The position numbers and the translations under genes are program-made. Under the pieces are notes generated by a model. The model did no database searches. It had not been told where the DNA came from and saw only the letters and a program-made list of their open reading frames with translations. 35,236 nt of DNA from Microthrixaceae bacterium (GTDB taxonomy: Bacteria > Actinomycetota > Acidimicrobiia > Acidimicrobiales > Microtrichaceae), in assembly GCA_023958095.1 (NCBI GenBank), contig JAMLGJ010000031.1, forward strand, positions 1-35,236, read 5' to 3'. The stretch's first letter is position 1. Every line of letters begins with the position of its first letter. This document shows, piece by piece, positions 11,092-19,453 of this stretch.

Positions 11092-12651
11092 ATGCGAGTT
11101 CTCGTCACCGAAGTGATCGCCGAGGGTGGACTGCAGCGTTTGCGCGATGCGGGCCACGAGGTCGACATCCGCACCGGGCTCTCGCCCGAGGAGTTGCTCG
11201 AGGCGGTCCCCGGCGCCCATGCGCTGATCATCCGCTCCGCCACGAAGGTCACCCGCGAGGTGCTCGAGGCGGCCACCGACCTGGTCGTGGTGGGGCGTGC
11301 CGGGATCGGCCTGGACAACGTCGACACCGAGGTGGCGACCGAACGTGGCGTGATGGTCGTCAACGCACCGCAGTCCAACACCCTCTCGGCGGCCGAACAC
11401 ACCATGGCGCTGCTGCTCTCCCAGGCCCGCAACGTGCCCCAGGCCCACGAGGCGCTCAAGGCGGGCCGCTGGGAACGCAGCAAGTGGACCGGCGTCGAGC
11501 TGTCCGACAAGACCCTCGGCATCATCGGCCTGGGTCGCATCGGCAAGCTCGTTGCACAACGAGCGATGGCCTTCGGGATGAACCTGGTGGCGTACGACCC
11601 GTTCGTGGGACACGACCGGGCACGACAGCTCAACGTCGAGCTGCTGGGTCTCGAGGAGCTCATGGCCCGCAGCGACTTCGTGACCCTGCACCTCGCGAAG
11701 ACCCCCGAGACCATCGGGTTGATCGACGCCGAGATGCTCGCCAGGGCCAAGCCCACCATGCGGATCGTCAACGTCGCGCGCGGTGGCATCGTGAACGAGG
11801 CGGACCTCGCGGCCGCGGTTGCCAACGGGACGATCGCGGGCGCGGCCATCGACGTGTTCGAGAACGAGCCGACCACCGAGTCCCCGCTGTTCGAACAGGA
11901 CAGCATCGTCGTGACCCCACACCTCGGTGCGTCCACCGAGGAGGCCCAGGACAAGGCGGGCGACACGATCGCCGACATGGTGCAGCTGGCGCTCGCAGGT
12001 GACTTCGTGCCCTTCGCGGTGAACGTCTCGGCCGGTGAGGCATCCGAGACCGTGCGCCCGTACCTCGGGCTGGCCGAGCAGATGGGTCGGATCTTCGCGG
12101 GGCTCTGCGACGAGTGCTCCGACGCGATCGACATCGAATACCAGGGCCAGATCGCCGAGTACGACACGAGGATCCTCACCTTGTCGGTGCTGAAGGGTTT
12201 CTTCACCGCCACCTCCGGCGAGCCCGTCAGCTACGTGAACGCACCGCAGGTGGCAGAGGAACAGGGCATCGAGGTGCGACCCACCTCGACCACGACCGCA
12301 CGCGACTACGTCAACCTGGTCACGATCAGGGGTGGCTCGCACGCCATCGCCGGAACGCTGGTCGGGCTCGGGGCGAAGCCGACGATCGTGATGATCGACG
12401 ACCACGACATCGACGTCCCGCCATCGGAGCACCTGTTGGTGGTCCGCAACGACGACCAGCCCGGCATGATCGGCACGGTCGGCGCCGTGGTGGGAGCGGC
12501 CGGGGTGAACATCGACGACATGGCCGTGGGCGCCGGCCCCGACGGGGAACGAGCCCTCATGGTCATGGCCACCGACCGGGCCGTGCCCGAGACGGTGGCC
12601 GAGGAGCTCCGCTGCACCGACGGGGTCCGGTCGGTCTCGGTGGTCGCCTGA
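11092..12651 (+). CDS. serA: D-3-phosphoglycerate dehydrogenase (long form with ASB and ACT domains)
   Basis: This enzyme oxidises 3-phosphoglycerate with NAD+ at the first step of serine synthesis. GLGRIGKLVAQRA (about residues 146-158) is the NAD-binding loop, and NVARGGIVNEADL and VTPHLGAST hold the catalytic region with His277. After the catalytic part (about residue 310) comes the allosteric substrate-binding domain of type 1 enzymes. A C-terminal ACT domain begins at about LLVVRNDDQPGMIGTVG, the usual serine sensor. The length of 519 residues is close to the mycobacterial enzyme. ATG 11092 has GGGGA a few bases upstream; an upstream GTG at 11062 would add ten non-conserved residues. The convergent neighbour ends 15 nt away. 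Confidence 0.96.
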   Translation: MRVLVTEVIAEGGLQRLRDAGHEVDIRTGLSPEELLEAVPGAHALIIRSATKVTREVLEAATDLVVVGRAGIGLDNVDTEVATERGVMVVNAPQSNTLSAAEHTMALLLSQARNVPQAHEALKAGRWERSKWTGVELSDKTLGIIGLGRIGKLVAQRAMAFGMNLVAYDPFVGHDRARQLNVELLGLEELMARSDFVTLHLAKTPETIGLIDAEMLARAKPTMRIVNVARGGIVNEADLAAAVANGTIAGAAIDVFENEPTTESPLFEQDSIVVTPHLGASTEEAQDKAGDTIADMVQLALAGDFVPFAVNVSAGEASETVRPYLGLAEQMGRIFAGLCDECSDAIDIEYQGQIAEYDTRILTLSVLKGFFTATSGEPVSYVNAPQVAEEQGIEVRPTSTTTARDYVNLVTIRGGSHAIAGTLVGLGAKPTIVMIDDHDIDVPPSEHLLVVRNDDQPGMIGTVGAVVGAAGVNIDDMAVGAGPDGERALMVMATDRAVPETVAEELRCTDGVRSVSVVA

Positions 12652-12666
12652 GCCTCCTCGGGGTAC

Positions 12667-15177
12667 TCAGAACTCGATCAGTTCCACGCCGGTCGGATCG
12701 TCCGCGTCGCTGACACCGAGCCCCGATGGGCTGAGGGTCCACAGGTCACGGTCGACCACCACGGAGCGCAGGATCCGGACCATCCACGGATCCGTGGCTT
12801 CGCCGGTGTGGCTGAGTTCGGCGACCTCTGTGAGGTCGTGCCCGTCGACCGCCAGCACGAGGGCCACCTGGCTGGGCGCAACGGGCACGTACTCCTCCAG
12901 CGGAGCGGCGCAGACGGCCCCCGGAGGGCAATCGGGCATCGGCAGTGGTGACACCGTCGGGAGGTCCGAGGGGTACTTCTCGAGCGGAACGATCGCGTGC
13001 CCTGCGATGGGGTCCCACGTGAAGGCGAGCGGGTCGGCAGCGACCGAAGAGTTGGCCTCGGGTATGACGACCCGCGAGACCTCCTCGGGTGCGGTCGGAT
13101 CGGACACGTCGAACAGCGAGGCCTTGAACCCGGTCTCGATGCCCTCCTCGGTCGCCTCCCGGCCGATTCCGAGCAGCAGGTCATCGCCGACGGGGTGCAT
13201 GTACTGCGAGAAGCCGCTGATCTTGAGCTCACCCAGGGCGACCGGGTCGGTGGGATCGGAGAGGTCGATCGCATACAGCGGATCGGTCTGGCGGAACGTC
13301 ACCACGTAGGCCATGTCGTCGACGAAGCGCACGGAGCGCACGGTCTCGCCCTCGCCCAGGTCCTCCACGGAACCGACCTCCTCGAGGCCCCCGTCCGATG
13401 CGGGTCGCAGGACGGACAGGCGGCCCTCGGTGGCCGGTGCGATGAACTCGTCGGTCGGTTCCGGTTCGGGCAGCACTGGTTCGATCGCGGGCTCCCCGCC
13501 GGGCTCGACGGGTTGCGTGGGGCCGTTCGCGGTCCCCGCCGTCTCGGTGGTGGTGACGATCCGCAGGTCGCCGCCGCGTTCGGACAGCGAGTACTGGTTG
13601 AGCGGTGTGCCCGGGACGGAACCGGATCCGCTGTACACGGCCGCTGCGTCGCCGGGGAGTTCGAAGCGGTGCACGAGCGTGCCGGGGCCCTCCCGGGACC
13701 ACGAGGTGGAGGTCACGAACAGGGCATCGGTGGAGGCGTAGACGATCTCGGCGGAGCCGGCGACGCTGGTCGGGGCGAGGTCGCCCAGGTCGTCGCCGAC
13801 GGACAGCACGGTCACCGTCGCGGGTGGAGCGGTGGTACCGGTTGTGGCCACGGTGGAGACCGGTGGCAGGACACCTACGTCGCCGCACTCACCGAGTGGT
13901 TCCACCGTGCCGGTCGCATCGGTCCTGCGTGGCATGACCTGCTCCACGGCCAGGTCCGCGACGATCGCGCGGGCCCGTTCGAGTGACTCTTCTCCGGAGG
14001 AGACCGCTGCCTCCTCGAACTCCCGCAGGACCGGCATCGGCGACCGCAGCACGACCCGTGCCGTTCCGTCGGTCATGCGGGCCGAGACGAGCTCGCCCTC
14101 CACGACGGTCTGCTCCACGACCTCGGGGGAGCCGGGACCGTCCCCACCGGAGCCTTCCAGGGAGACACGCAGGATCCTCACCGCCTGGTCGAAGGGCACC
14201 GGAGCGGGCTCGGTCGGTTCCACCAGGGTCGTGGTCGTGGTCGTGCTGGTGGTCGTGGTCGTGCTGGCGGTGGTGCTGGTCGAGCTGCTCGTGGTGGAGC
14301 CCTGCTGGTCCGGCTGTGTGGTGGTCGTGGTGGGAGCGGTCGTGGTGGTCTGCGACGGTTCCGGTTCCGAGGTGCTCACCGGCGCGTCCTGCGCCTCGGG
14401 TTCGACGAACTGCGGCTCGATCGCCCCGGGCACCTCGCGGTTCAGAGCCGGCTCCTCGAGCCAGGGTTCGTCGGCTCCCCAGGTGGGCACCAGCACGAGG
14501 GCCTCGTCACCCCGCAGGAACAGCTCTGGCTCTGCCGGGCCGAACGGCCTCAGGTCGATCTCCGCGTCGACTCCGGGGGTTCCGTCGAGCCGGACCACCC
14601 TCATGACGCCGTCGGTGAGGGTGACGATCCTGGATCCGTCGGTCTTGATGATGTCCGCCTCGTCGACCGCGGTCTCCTGGTTGTTGGTTCCAGCGACGAC
14701 CTGGCCGGCTTGTGCACCGGCTGGGTCGCCCGCTGCGGTTGAGGTCGGTACGTCCTCGGCCACGCCCACCTCTGGAAGCGCCGGCGACGCCGCTCGAGTC
14801 GTGGTGTCGTCCTGGGAGAACTCCTGGGAGGCGATGCCTTCGTTCGCCGTTTCGGGTGGAGCCCCCTCGGCGACAGCGGACCCGTCGAGTCCGGCCTCCA
14901 TGGCAGCCATCTCCGCCTCGAGCTGTTCGCGGGTGGCCGCCACGAGCTGGTCGCAGCTCATGTCGGTGCGGACCCCGATGGCCTGTTCCCCCATGCCCGA
15001 CAGCAGTGGGGGGTCGCCCCCGTCGGTGCAGGCGGCAGCGAGCAGCGCGAGCGGGAGGAGCAGCGACGCGACGGCCATGCGCGCGCGTGCTCCGCGCCCA
15101 CACCGGGTGTGGCGAGTGCCCGCATCCCGTGGGGCCCGATCGACGGCGTTTGTGCATGGCTGCGGGAACTGGGTCAT
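12667..15177 (-). CDS. Secreted beta-propeller lipoprotein
   Basis: The predicted 836-residue protein has a signal peptide (MAVASLLLPLALLAAAC) with a good lipobox and Cys50. NNQETAVDEADIIKTDG at about 165-181, followed by RIVTLTDG, is the hallmark of the Beta_propel family: secreted proteins with a C-terminal beta-propeller distantly related to WD40. Several propeller strands recur (ALVLVPTWG, IVYASTDALFVTSTSW, VRSVRFVDDMAYVVTF, YAIDLSDPTDPVALGELKI). A low-complexity Thr/Ser run near residues 295-350, possibly glycosylated, interrupts the propeller. ATG 15177 is chosen for AGGAGAG 5 nt upstream and because it supplies Arg residues before the hydrophobic core. Its role is unknown, probably surface binding or a scaffold. 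Confidence 0.85.
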   Translation of the reverse strand: MTQFPQPCTNAVDRAPRDAGTRHTRCGRGARARMAVASLLLPLALLAAACTDGGDPPLLSGMGEQAIGVRTDMSCDQLVAATREQLEAEMAAMEAGLDGSAVAEGAPPETANEGIASQEFSQDDTTTRAASPALPEVGVAEDVPTSTAAGDPAGAQAGQVVAGTNNQETAVDEADIIKTDGSRIVTLTDGVMRVVRLDGTPGVDAEIDLRPFGPAEPELFLRGDEALVLVPTWGADEPWLEEPALNREVPGAIEPQFVEPEAQDAPVSTSEPEPSQTTTTAPTTTTTQPDQQGSTTSSSTSTTASTTTTTSTTTTTTLVEPTEPAPVPFDQAVRILRVSLEGSGGDGPGSPEVVEQTVVEGELVSARMTDGTARVVLRSPMPVLREFEEAAVSSGEESLERARAIVADLAVEQVMPRRTDATGTVEPLGECGDVGVLPPVSTVATTGTTAPPATVTVLSVGDDLGDLAPTSVAGSAEIVYASTDALFVTSTSWSREGPGTLVHRFELPGDAAAVYSGSGSVPGTPLNQYSLSERGGDLRIVTTTETAGTANGPTQPVEPGGEPAIEPVLPEPEPTDEFIAPATEGRLSVLRPASDGGLEEVGSVEDLGEGETVRSVRFVDDMAYVVTFRQTDPLYAIDLSDPTDPVALGELKISGFSQYMHPVGDDLLLGIGREATEEGIETGFKASLFDVSDPTAPEEVSRVVIPEANSSVAADPLAFTWDPIAGHAIVPLEKYPSDLPTVSPLPMPDCPPGAVCAAPLEEYVPVAPSQVALVLAVDGHDLTEVAELSHTGEATDPWMVRILRSVVVDRDLWTLSPSGLGVSDADDPTGVELIEF

Positions 15178-15207
15178 GGCTCTCCTCGAGACGTCGTGCT
15201 CCCGGGG

Positions 15208-15243
15208 CGGTTGCATCCATCCCACTCGGGGTGGATGCAACCG
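15208..15243. promoter_or_regulatory. Large inverted repeat upstream of the beta-propeller gene
   Basis: CGGTTGCATCCA (15208-15219) is the exact reverse complement of TGGATGCAACCG (15232-15243). The inner bases extend the stem with TCCC/GGGG around an ACTC loop, about 16 bp in all. It lies 30 nt upstream of the beta-propeller start and about 170 nt after leuD. It could terminate leuCD transcription or be an operator for the lipoprotein; no T-tract is present. The rest of the 238-bp gap shows nothing recognisable. Confidence 0.65.
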
Positions 15244-15415
15244 TGCCCGGTCGGGGCGCTTCCAACCACTCAGACGTGAGTCGCCGGAATTCGGTTCCCG
15301 AAGGCGAGAGATTTCATCAGCCGGCTCGGTGCCACCCCGTTTCGTGTCCGACACGAGTGCCGCCGGGAGTCGAGAGGTGCCGCGGTGGCGCTGCGCGGGT
15401 TGAGTCCGGGTCGGG

Positions 15416-16027
15416 TCAGCCCGCGTTGCGGCGGATCTCCAGTTCCTTGACCCATTCCGGTCGCCTCGCCTCGTAGTCCCCGATCTCGTCCTCGAACTGC
15501 AGCGTCAGGGCGATGTCGTCGAGACCGTTGAGGAACCTGTGCTGGATGGCGTCCTCCAGGGGGAACGATTCCAGGAAGTCGATTCCCTGGGCCTCCACCG
15601 TGCGCAGCTCCACGTCGATGACTATCTCGAGGGCCGGATCGGCCAGGACGGCGTCCATGAGCGTGCGGCCGCCCTCCGGGCTCAGCTGTACCGGCACGAG
15701 CCCGTTCTTGGTCGCGTTGTTGCGGAAGATGTCGCCGAAGCGTGGCGAGATCACCGCCCGGAATCCGTACTGCTGCAGTGCCCACACGGCGTGCTCGCGG
15801 CTGGACCCGGTGCCGAACTGGGGGCCGGCGATGAGGATCTCCGCACCCGAGTGCTCCTCGCGGTTGAGCACGAAGTCGCGGTCGTCGCGCCATTCCGAGA
15901 ACAGTCCCCGGTCGAAACCGGTTCGTTCCACACGCTTGAGCCAGTCCGACGGGATGATCTGGTCGGTGTCCACGTCGGAGCGGTCCAGTGGCACCGCTGT
16001 GCCGGTGATCACCTGTACGGCTTCCAT
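15416..16027 (-). CDS. leuD: 3-isopropylmalate dehydratase small subunit
   Basis: LeuD is the swivel-domain subunit of isopropylmalate isomerase, which also isomerises citramalate to 3-methylmalate. The 203-residue protein starts [26 protein letters not shown], the family signature. It includes the substrate-loop GPQFGTGSSREHAVWAL and FGDIFRNNATKNGLVPV. Its ATG overlaps the leuC stop codon by one base (TGATG), so the two subunits are translationally coupled. leuB, needed for the next step, lies 15 kb away in a separately regulated operon. Confidence 0.96.
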   Translation of the reverse strand: MEAVQVITGTAVPLDRSDVDTDQIIPSDWLKRVERTGFDRGLFSEWRDDRDFVLNREEHSGAEILIAGPQFGTGSSREHAVWALQQYGFRAVISPRFGDIFRNNATKNGLVPVQLSPEGGRTLMDAVLADPALEIVIDVELRTVEAQGIDFLESFPLEDAIQHRFLNGLDDIALTLQFEDEIGDYEARRPEWVKELEIRRNAG

Positions 16028-17439
16028 CAGAGGTCCTCCGGGGTTGCGAAGTGTCCCGCCATCGCGGTCGCCGCGGCGACGGCTGGTGATACGAGGTGGG
16101 TGCGCCCGCCGCGCCCCTGGCGCCCCTCGAAGTTCCGGTTCGAGGTGCTGGCGGAGCGTTCGCCGGGTGAGAGCCGGTCGGGGTTCATCGCGAGGCACAT
16201 GGAGCAGCCCGGTTCGCGCCAGTCGAACCCGGCCGAGGTGAACACCTCGTGCAGGCCCTCGGACTCCGCCTGGGACTTGACCGCGAAGCTCCCGGGCACC
16301 ACGAAGGTGCGCACGCCCTCGGCGACATGGCCGCCGGAGTCGGAGATGACCGCTGCCGCGGAGCGGAGGTCCTCGATGCGCGAGTTCGTGCAGGATCCGA
16401 TGAACACCGTGTCGACGGCGACATCGCGCATCGACTGGCCCGCGCTCAGGTCCATGTACTCGAGGGCCCGTTGCGCAGCAGTGCGTTCCGCCTCGCTGTC
16501 GAAGTCCTCCGGTGAGGGGATCGTCGCGGAGAACGGGATCACCTGGCCCGGGTTGGTGCCCCAGGACACATGTGGCTCGATCGCGGACGCGTCGAGGGTG
16601 ACCTCGTGGTCGAAGTGGGCGCCCTCGTCGGTGTAGAGGGTGCGCCAGTCCTCGACAGCTGCATCCCAGAGATCTCCCTGCGGGGCCTCGGGACGACCAG
16701 CGAGGTAGTCGAAGGTGGTCTCGTCAGGTGCGATCAGACCCGCCTTGGCGCCGAACTCGATCGACATGTTGCACACGGTCATGCGCCCTTCCATCGACAG
16801 CGCACGTATGGCCGGACCGCGGTACTCCGCGATGTAGCCCATCCCGCCCGAGGTGCCGAGCTCGCCCAGGATCGCGAGGATCAGGTCCTTGGCGGTGACC
16901 CCCGGTCGCAGCTCACCCTCGACGTTGATCGCGAGGGTCCTGGGCCTCGACTGGTGCAGCGTCTGGGTGGCGAGGACATGCTCGACCTCCGAGGTGCCGA
17001 TGCCGAAGGCGAGTGCACCGAACGCCCCATGGGTGGCCGTGTGGGAGTCGCCGCACACCACCGTCATGCCGGGGAGGGTCCGCCCCTGCTCGGGGGCCAT
17101 GACGTGCACGATCCCCTGGCCGGGGTCACCCATCGGGAAGTTCACGATGCCGTACTCACCGGTGTTGGCCCGCAGTGTGTCGACCTGCTTCGCGCTCACC
17201 GGGTCCTCGATCGGCTTGTCGATGTTCGCGGTGGGCACGTTGTGGTCCTCGGTGGCGACGGTCAGGTCGGGCCGGCGCACGGTGCGGCCAGACATGCGCA
17301 GGCCGTCGAAGGCCTGGGGAGAGGTGACCTCGTGGACCAGGTGCAGGTCGATGTAGAGCAGGTCCGGTTCGCCCTCGGTGGAGCGGACCACGTGGCGGTC
17401 CCAGACCTTCTCCACGAGGGTGCGTGGTTCGTCTGTCAC
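16027..17439 (-). CDS. leuC: 3-isopropylmalate dehydratase large subunit
   Basis: LeuC is the [4Fe-4S] aconitase-like subunit of isopropylmalate isomerase (leucine synthesis, and isoleucine when citramalate is used). [12 protein letters not shown] opens the protein and [33 protein letters not shown] is split across the active-site region. The cluster cysteines are visible in IGSCTNSR and [12 protein letters not shown], with the third ligand in these motifs. [20 protein letters not shown] closes it. The length of 470 residues is standard. GTG 17439 has AAGGAGAA 5-11 nt upstream. It is divergent from an IclR-family regulator, an arrangement known for leuCD control in Corynebacterium and Streptomyces. 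Confidence 0.97.
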   Translation of the reverse strand: MTDEPRTLVEKVWDRHVVRSTEGEPDLLYIDLHLVHEVTSPQAFDGLRMSGRTVRRPDLTVATEDHNVPTANIDKPIEDPVSAKQVDTLRANTGEYGIVNFPMGDPGQGIVHVMAPEQGRTLPGMTVVCGDSHTATHGAFGALAFGIGTSEVEHVLATQTLHQSRPRTLAINVEGELRPGVTAKDLILAILGELGTSGGMGYIAEYRGPAIRALSMEGRMTVCNMSIEFGAKAGLIAPDETTFDYLAGRPEAPQGDLWDAAVEDWRTLYTDEGAHFDHEVTLDASAIEPHVSWGTNPGQVIPFSATIPSPEDFDSEAERTAAQRALEYMDLSAGQSMRDVAVDTVFIGSCTNSRIEDLRSAAAVISDSGGHVAEGVRTFVVPGSFAVKSQAESEGLHEVFTSAGFDWREPGCSMCLAMNPDRLSPGERSASTSNRNFEGRQGRGGRTHLVSPAVAAATAMAGHFATPEDL

Positions 17440-17543
17440 GGGTTCTCCTTCACAACGGTGCACACAACTCCACAACGGTGGTGCGACAGCTCGGTACGTG
17501 GCGTTCGGGCTGCACCGGCAGGGCGTGGCGCAGGTCGCTTGCT

Positions 17544-17569
17544 TCAGTTGCTTGTCTCAGTTGCTTGTC
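17544..17569. repeat. Two 13-bp direct repeats in the leuC-iclR intergenic region
   Basis: TCAGTTGCTTGTC occurs at 17544-17556 and immediately again at 17557-17569. The second copy supplies the likely -35 (TTGCTT) of the iclR-type gene. A tandem binding site or a simple slippage duplication are both possible. Confidence 0.85.
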
Positions 17570-17593
17570 TCAAATAATGGGATACACTTCCCA
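17561..17593 (+). promoter_or_regulatory. Predicted iclR-type promoter with overlapping operator
   Basis: TTGCTT (17561-17566), a 16-nt spacer and TACACT (17583-17588) form a plausible sigma-70-type promoter. The inverted repeat TGGGA-N6-TCCCA (17578-17593) encloses the -10 box. With the -10 ending 9 nt before the ATG, transcription would begin within a few bases of it, so the mRNA may be leaderless; no Shine-Dalgarno is visible. The operator position suggests autorepression and possibly joint control of divergent leuCD. This is prediction only. Confidence 0.5.
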
Positions 17594-17597
17594 CTGA

Positions 17598-18245
17598 ATG
17601 GAACCAACAGTACGCCCTGTCGGGGTGCTCCACAAGTCGATCACGGTGCTCGATGCCGTGGCCGAGCAGAAGCGCTCGCTCAACGAGCTGGTCGAGTCGA
17701 CGGGGCTCAGCCGCGCGACGGCACACCGGATCGCCCAGGGGCTGGAGGAGCACGGCCTCCTGCGACGAACGGACGACGGGCGCTTCGCCCTGGGGCTGCA
17801 CCTGCTGGCGCTCGGTCGCCAGGCGGCCGAGCAGTACCCGTTGGCGGAGCGGGCGAGGCCTGCAATGGAACAGCTGCGCGACTCCACCGGCGAGTCCGTG
17901 CAGCTCTACGTCACCGACGGAACCGAGCGGGTCTGCGTGGCTGCGTTGGAGTCGCCCCACGGCCTGCGCACGATCGTGCCGGTGGGAGCGGCGTTGCCCA
18001 TGGACCGCGGATCAGCGGGGCACGTCCTGTCGGCTCCGCAGCCAGAGGTCGTCGGTGACTGGGTCGAATCGGTGGAGGAGCGCGAGGCGGGGGTCGCCAG
18101 CGTGTCCGCGCCCGTGTTCGGCCCCGCGGGTGAAGTGGTCGCCGCGCTGTCGGTCTCGGGGCCGCTGGACAGGATGGGCCCCAGCCCCGGTGGACGCCAC
18201 GGCGCCGCCGTGGCGTCTGCCGCCGTGTCCATATCGGACTCATGA
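17598..18245 (+). CDS. IclR-family transcriptional regulator (LtbR/NdgR-like by context)
   Basis: The 215-residue protein has an N-terminal winged helix-turn-helix: VLHKSITVLDAVAEQKRSL, then LNELVESTGLSRATAHRIAQ and a wing at HGLLRRTDDGRFALG. An IclR effector domain follows (LRDSTGESVQLYVTDGTERVCVA, IVPVGAALPMDRGSAGHVLSA, SVSAPVFGPAGEVVAALSVSG). It is somewhat shorter than usual (about 240-260). Divergence from leuCD matches LtbR of Corynebacterium and NdgR of Streptomyces, which repress leuCD and other amino-acid genes, so control of leucine synthesis is a reasonable inference from context. ATG 17598 is the natural start of the helix-turn-helix region. Confidence 0.87.
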   Translation: MEPTVRPVGVLHKSITVLDAVAEQKRSLNELVESTGLSRATAHRIAQGLEEHGLLRRTDDGRFALGLHLLALGRQAAEQYPLAERARPAMEQLRDSTGESVQLYVTDGTERVCVAALESPHGLRTIVPVGAALPMDRGSAGHVLSAPQPEVVGDWVESVEEREAGVASVSAPVFGPAGEVVAALSVSGPLDRMGPSPGGRHGAAVASAAVSISDS

Positions 18246-18250
18246 GCCAG

Positions 18251-18301
18251 TGGTGTTGGCCCTGGTCTTGGGCAATGGTCTTGGGCAATGGTGTTAGGCA
18301 T
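18251..18301. repeat. Iteron-like 13-bp direct repeats upstream of the iron-binding lipoprotein gene
   Basis: TGGTCTTGGGCAA is present at 18263-18275 and 18276-18288. A related TGGTGTTAGGCAT lies at 18289-18301 and a degenerate 12-bp copy TGGTGTTGGCCC at 18251-18262. All four are in phase, 6 nt after the iclR-type stop codon. The last copy runs into the palindrome described next. Confidence 0.85.
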
Positions 18302-18323
18302 GCCGAAAACGCCGGGGTAGGGT
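18294..18323 (+). promoter_or_regulatory. Possible metal-responsive operator and promoter
   Basis: TTAGGCATGCCGAA (18294-18307) is a 14-bp palindrome with one mismatched pair. It resembles half of a DtxR/IdeR or MntR box (TTAGGnnnnCCTAA style). TTAGGC as -35, an 18-nt spacer and TAGGGT (18318-18323) as -10 would place the operator on the promoter. The downstream gene encodes a probable ferric-ion binding protein, which makes iron control plausible but unproven. Confidence 0.4.
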
Positions 18324-18388
18324 GATGTACCATCTTGGGCAGGCGCGTTCCGCGGTGGCGGGACCGGAGTTGTTCCCACGGAGGACCC

Positions 18389-19426
18389 ATGCGCAACAGA
18401 ACCCTCGCCGTGCTGGCCCTGCTCCTGCTGGCCGCCTCGGTGTCCTGCAGCAGCAGTGACGAACCCGGCGACGGGGAGGAGGAGGGCAGCTCCGCCGACG
18501 CTCTGCTGCTCTACACGGGAAGGAACATGAACCTGGTCGGTGGACTGCTCGAGCAGTTCACCGCCGACACCGGGATCCCGGTCGACACCCGTGAGGGGGG
18601 CAGCGCGGAACTGGCCGCGCAGATCCTCACCGAGGGTGACGCGACCCCGGCCGACCTCTTCCTCGCCCAGGATGCCGGTGCCCTCGGCGCGGTCAGCAAG
18701 GCCGGTCTGTTCGAGGTGCTCCCCGAGGACATCCTCGAGATGGTCCCCGAGGCCTACCGTGCAGCGGACGGCACATGGGTGGGTACCAGCGGCCGGGCGC
18801 GGGTGTTCGTGGTCAACCCGCAGCTGGTGGAGGATCCACCCGAATCGATCGACGACCTCCTGGAGCCAGAGTGGGAGGGCAGGATCGGCTTCGCCCCGGC
18901 CAATGCGTCCTTCCAGGCGTTCGTGACCGGTCTGCGGGTGCTGCGCGGCGACGACGCGGCACGCGAGTGGCTCGAGGGATTCGCGGCACAGGACCCCGTC
19001 GCCTACGAGAACAACACTGCTGTGCGCGACGCCGTGGAGGCGGGTGAGGTGGAGGTCGGACTGGTCAACCACTACTACCTCTACGAGCTGATCGCCGAGG
19101 AGGGCGCCGACGAAGTGGTCGCCGAGAACGTCTACGTGGGTGGGGGGGACCCCGGTGGCCTGCTCAACGTGGCGGGCATCGGTGTGCTCGCAGCGACCGA
19201 CCACGAGGACGAGGCGCTCGAGTTCGTCCGGTACCTCCTCGGACCCGAGGGTCAGGAGTACTTCGCGGGGGAGACCTTCGAGTATCCCCTGGTGGAGGGG
19301 TTCGATGCCGCCGAGGGAATCCCGGCACTGGAGAGCCTCGACCCGCCCGAGCTCGACCTCTCTGACCTGGACTCCCTCGCCGAGACCCAGGAGATGCTCT
19401 CCGACACCGGCTTGTTGACCCAGTAG
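18389..19426 (+). CDS. Iron(III) ABC transporter substrate-binding lipoprotein (FbpA-like)
   Basis: The signal peptide MRNRTLAVLALLLLAASVSC ends in a lipobox with Cys20, so it is an anchored lipoprotein of 345 residues. The mature protein follows the FbpA/AfuA pattern: LLLYTGRNMNLVGGLLEQFTA at the start, VDTREGGSAELAAQIL, and ADLFLAQDAGALGAV. YENNTAVRDAVEAGEVEVGLVNHYYLYE ends in the Tyr-Tyr-x-Tyr typical of ferric-ion binding. ATG 18389 has GGAGG 5-9 nt upstream. No permease or ATPase gene lies next to it, so it must work with a transporter encoded elsewhere. A repeat-rich upstream region suggests specific control. Other oxyanion or metal substrates cannot be excluded. Confidence 0.86.
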   Translation: MRNRTLAVLALLLLAASVSCSSSDEPGDGEEEGSSADALLLYTGRNMNLVGGLLEQFTADTGIPVDTREGGSAELAAQILTEGDATPADLFLAQDAGALGAVSKAGLFEVLPEDILEMVPEAYRAADGTWVGTSGRARVFVVNPQLVEDPPESIDDLLEPEWEGRIGFAPANASFQAFVTGLRVLRGDDAAREWLEGFAAQDPVAYENNTAVRDAVEAGEVEVGLVNHYYLYELIAEEGADEVVAENVYVGGGDPGGLLNVAGIGVLAATDHEDEALEFVRYLLGPEGQEYFAGETFEYPLVEGFDAAEGIPALESLDPPELDLSDLDSLAETQEMLSDTGLLTQ

Positions 19427-19453
19427 CCGGCGCCGGTCCGGTCCCGGACGGGA

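Noticed and set aside
14200..14345. A microsatellite-like run of GTGGTC/GTCGTG triplet-like repeats
   Set aside because: It encodes the Thr/Ser-rich linker of the beta-propeller lipoprotein on the minus strand and is explained by protein low complexity; the same holds for the Thr-rich stretch near 24720-24840.
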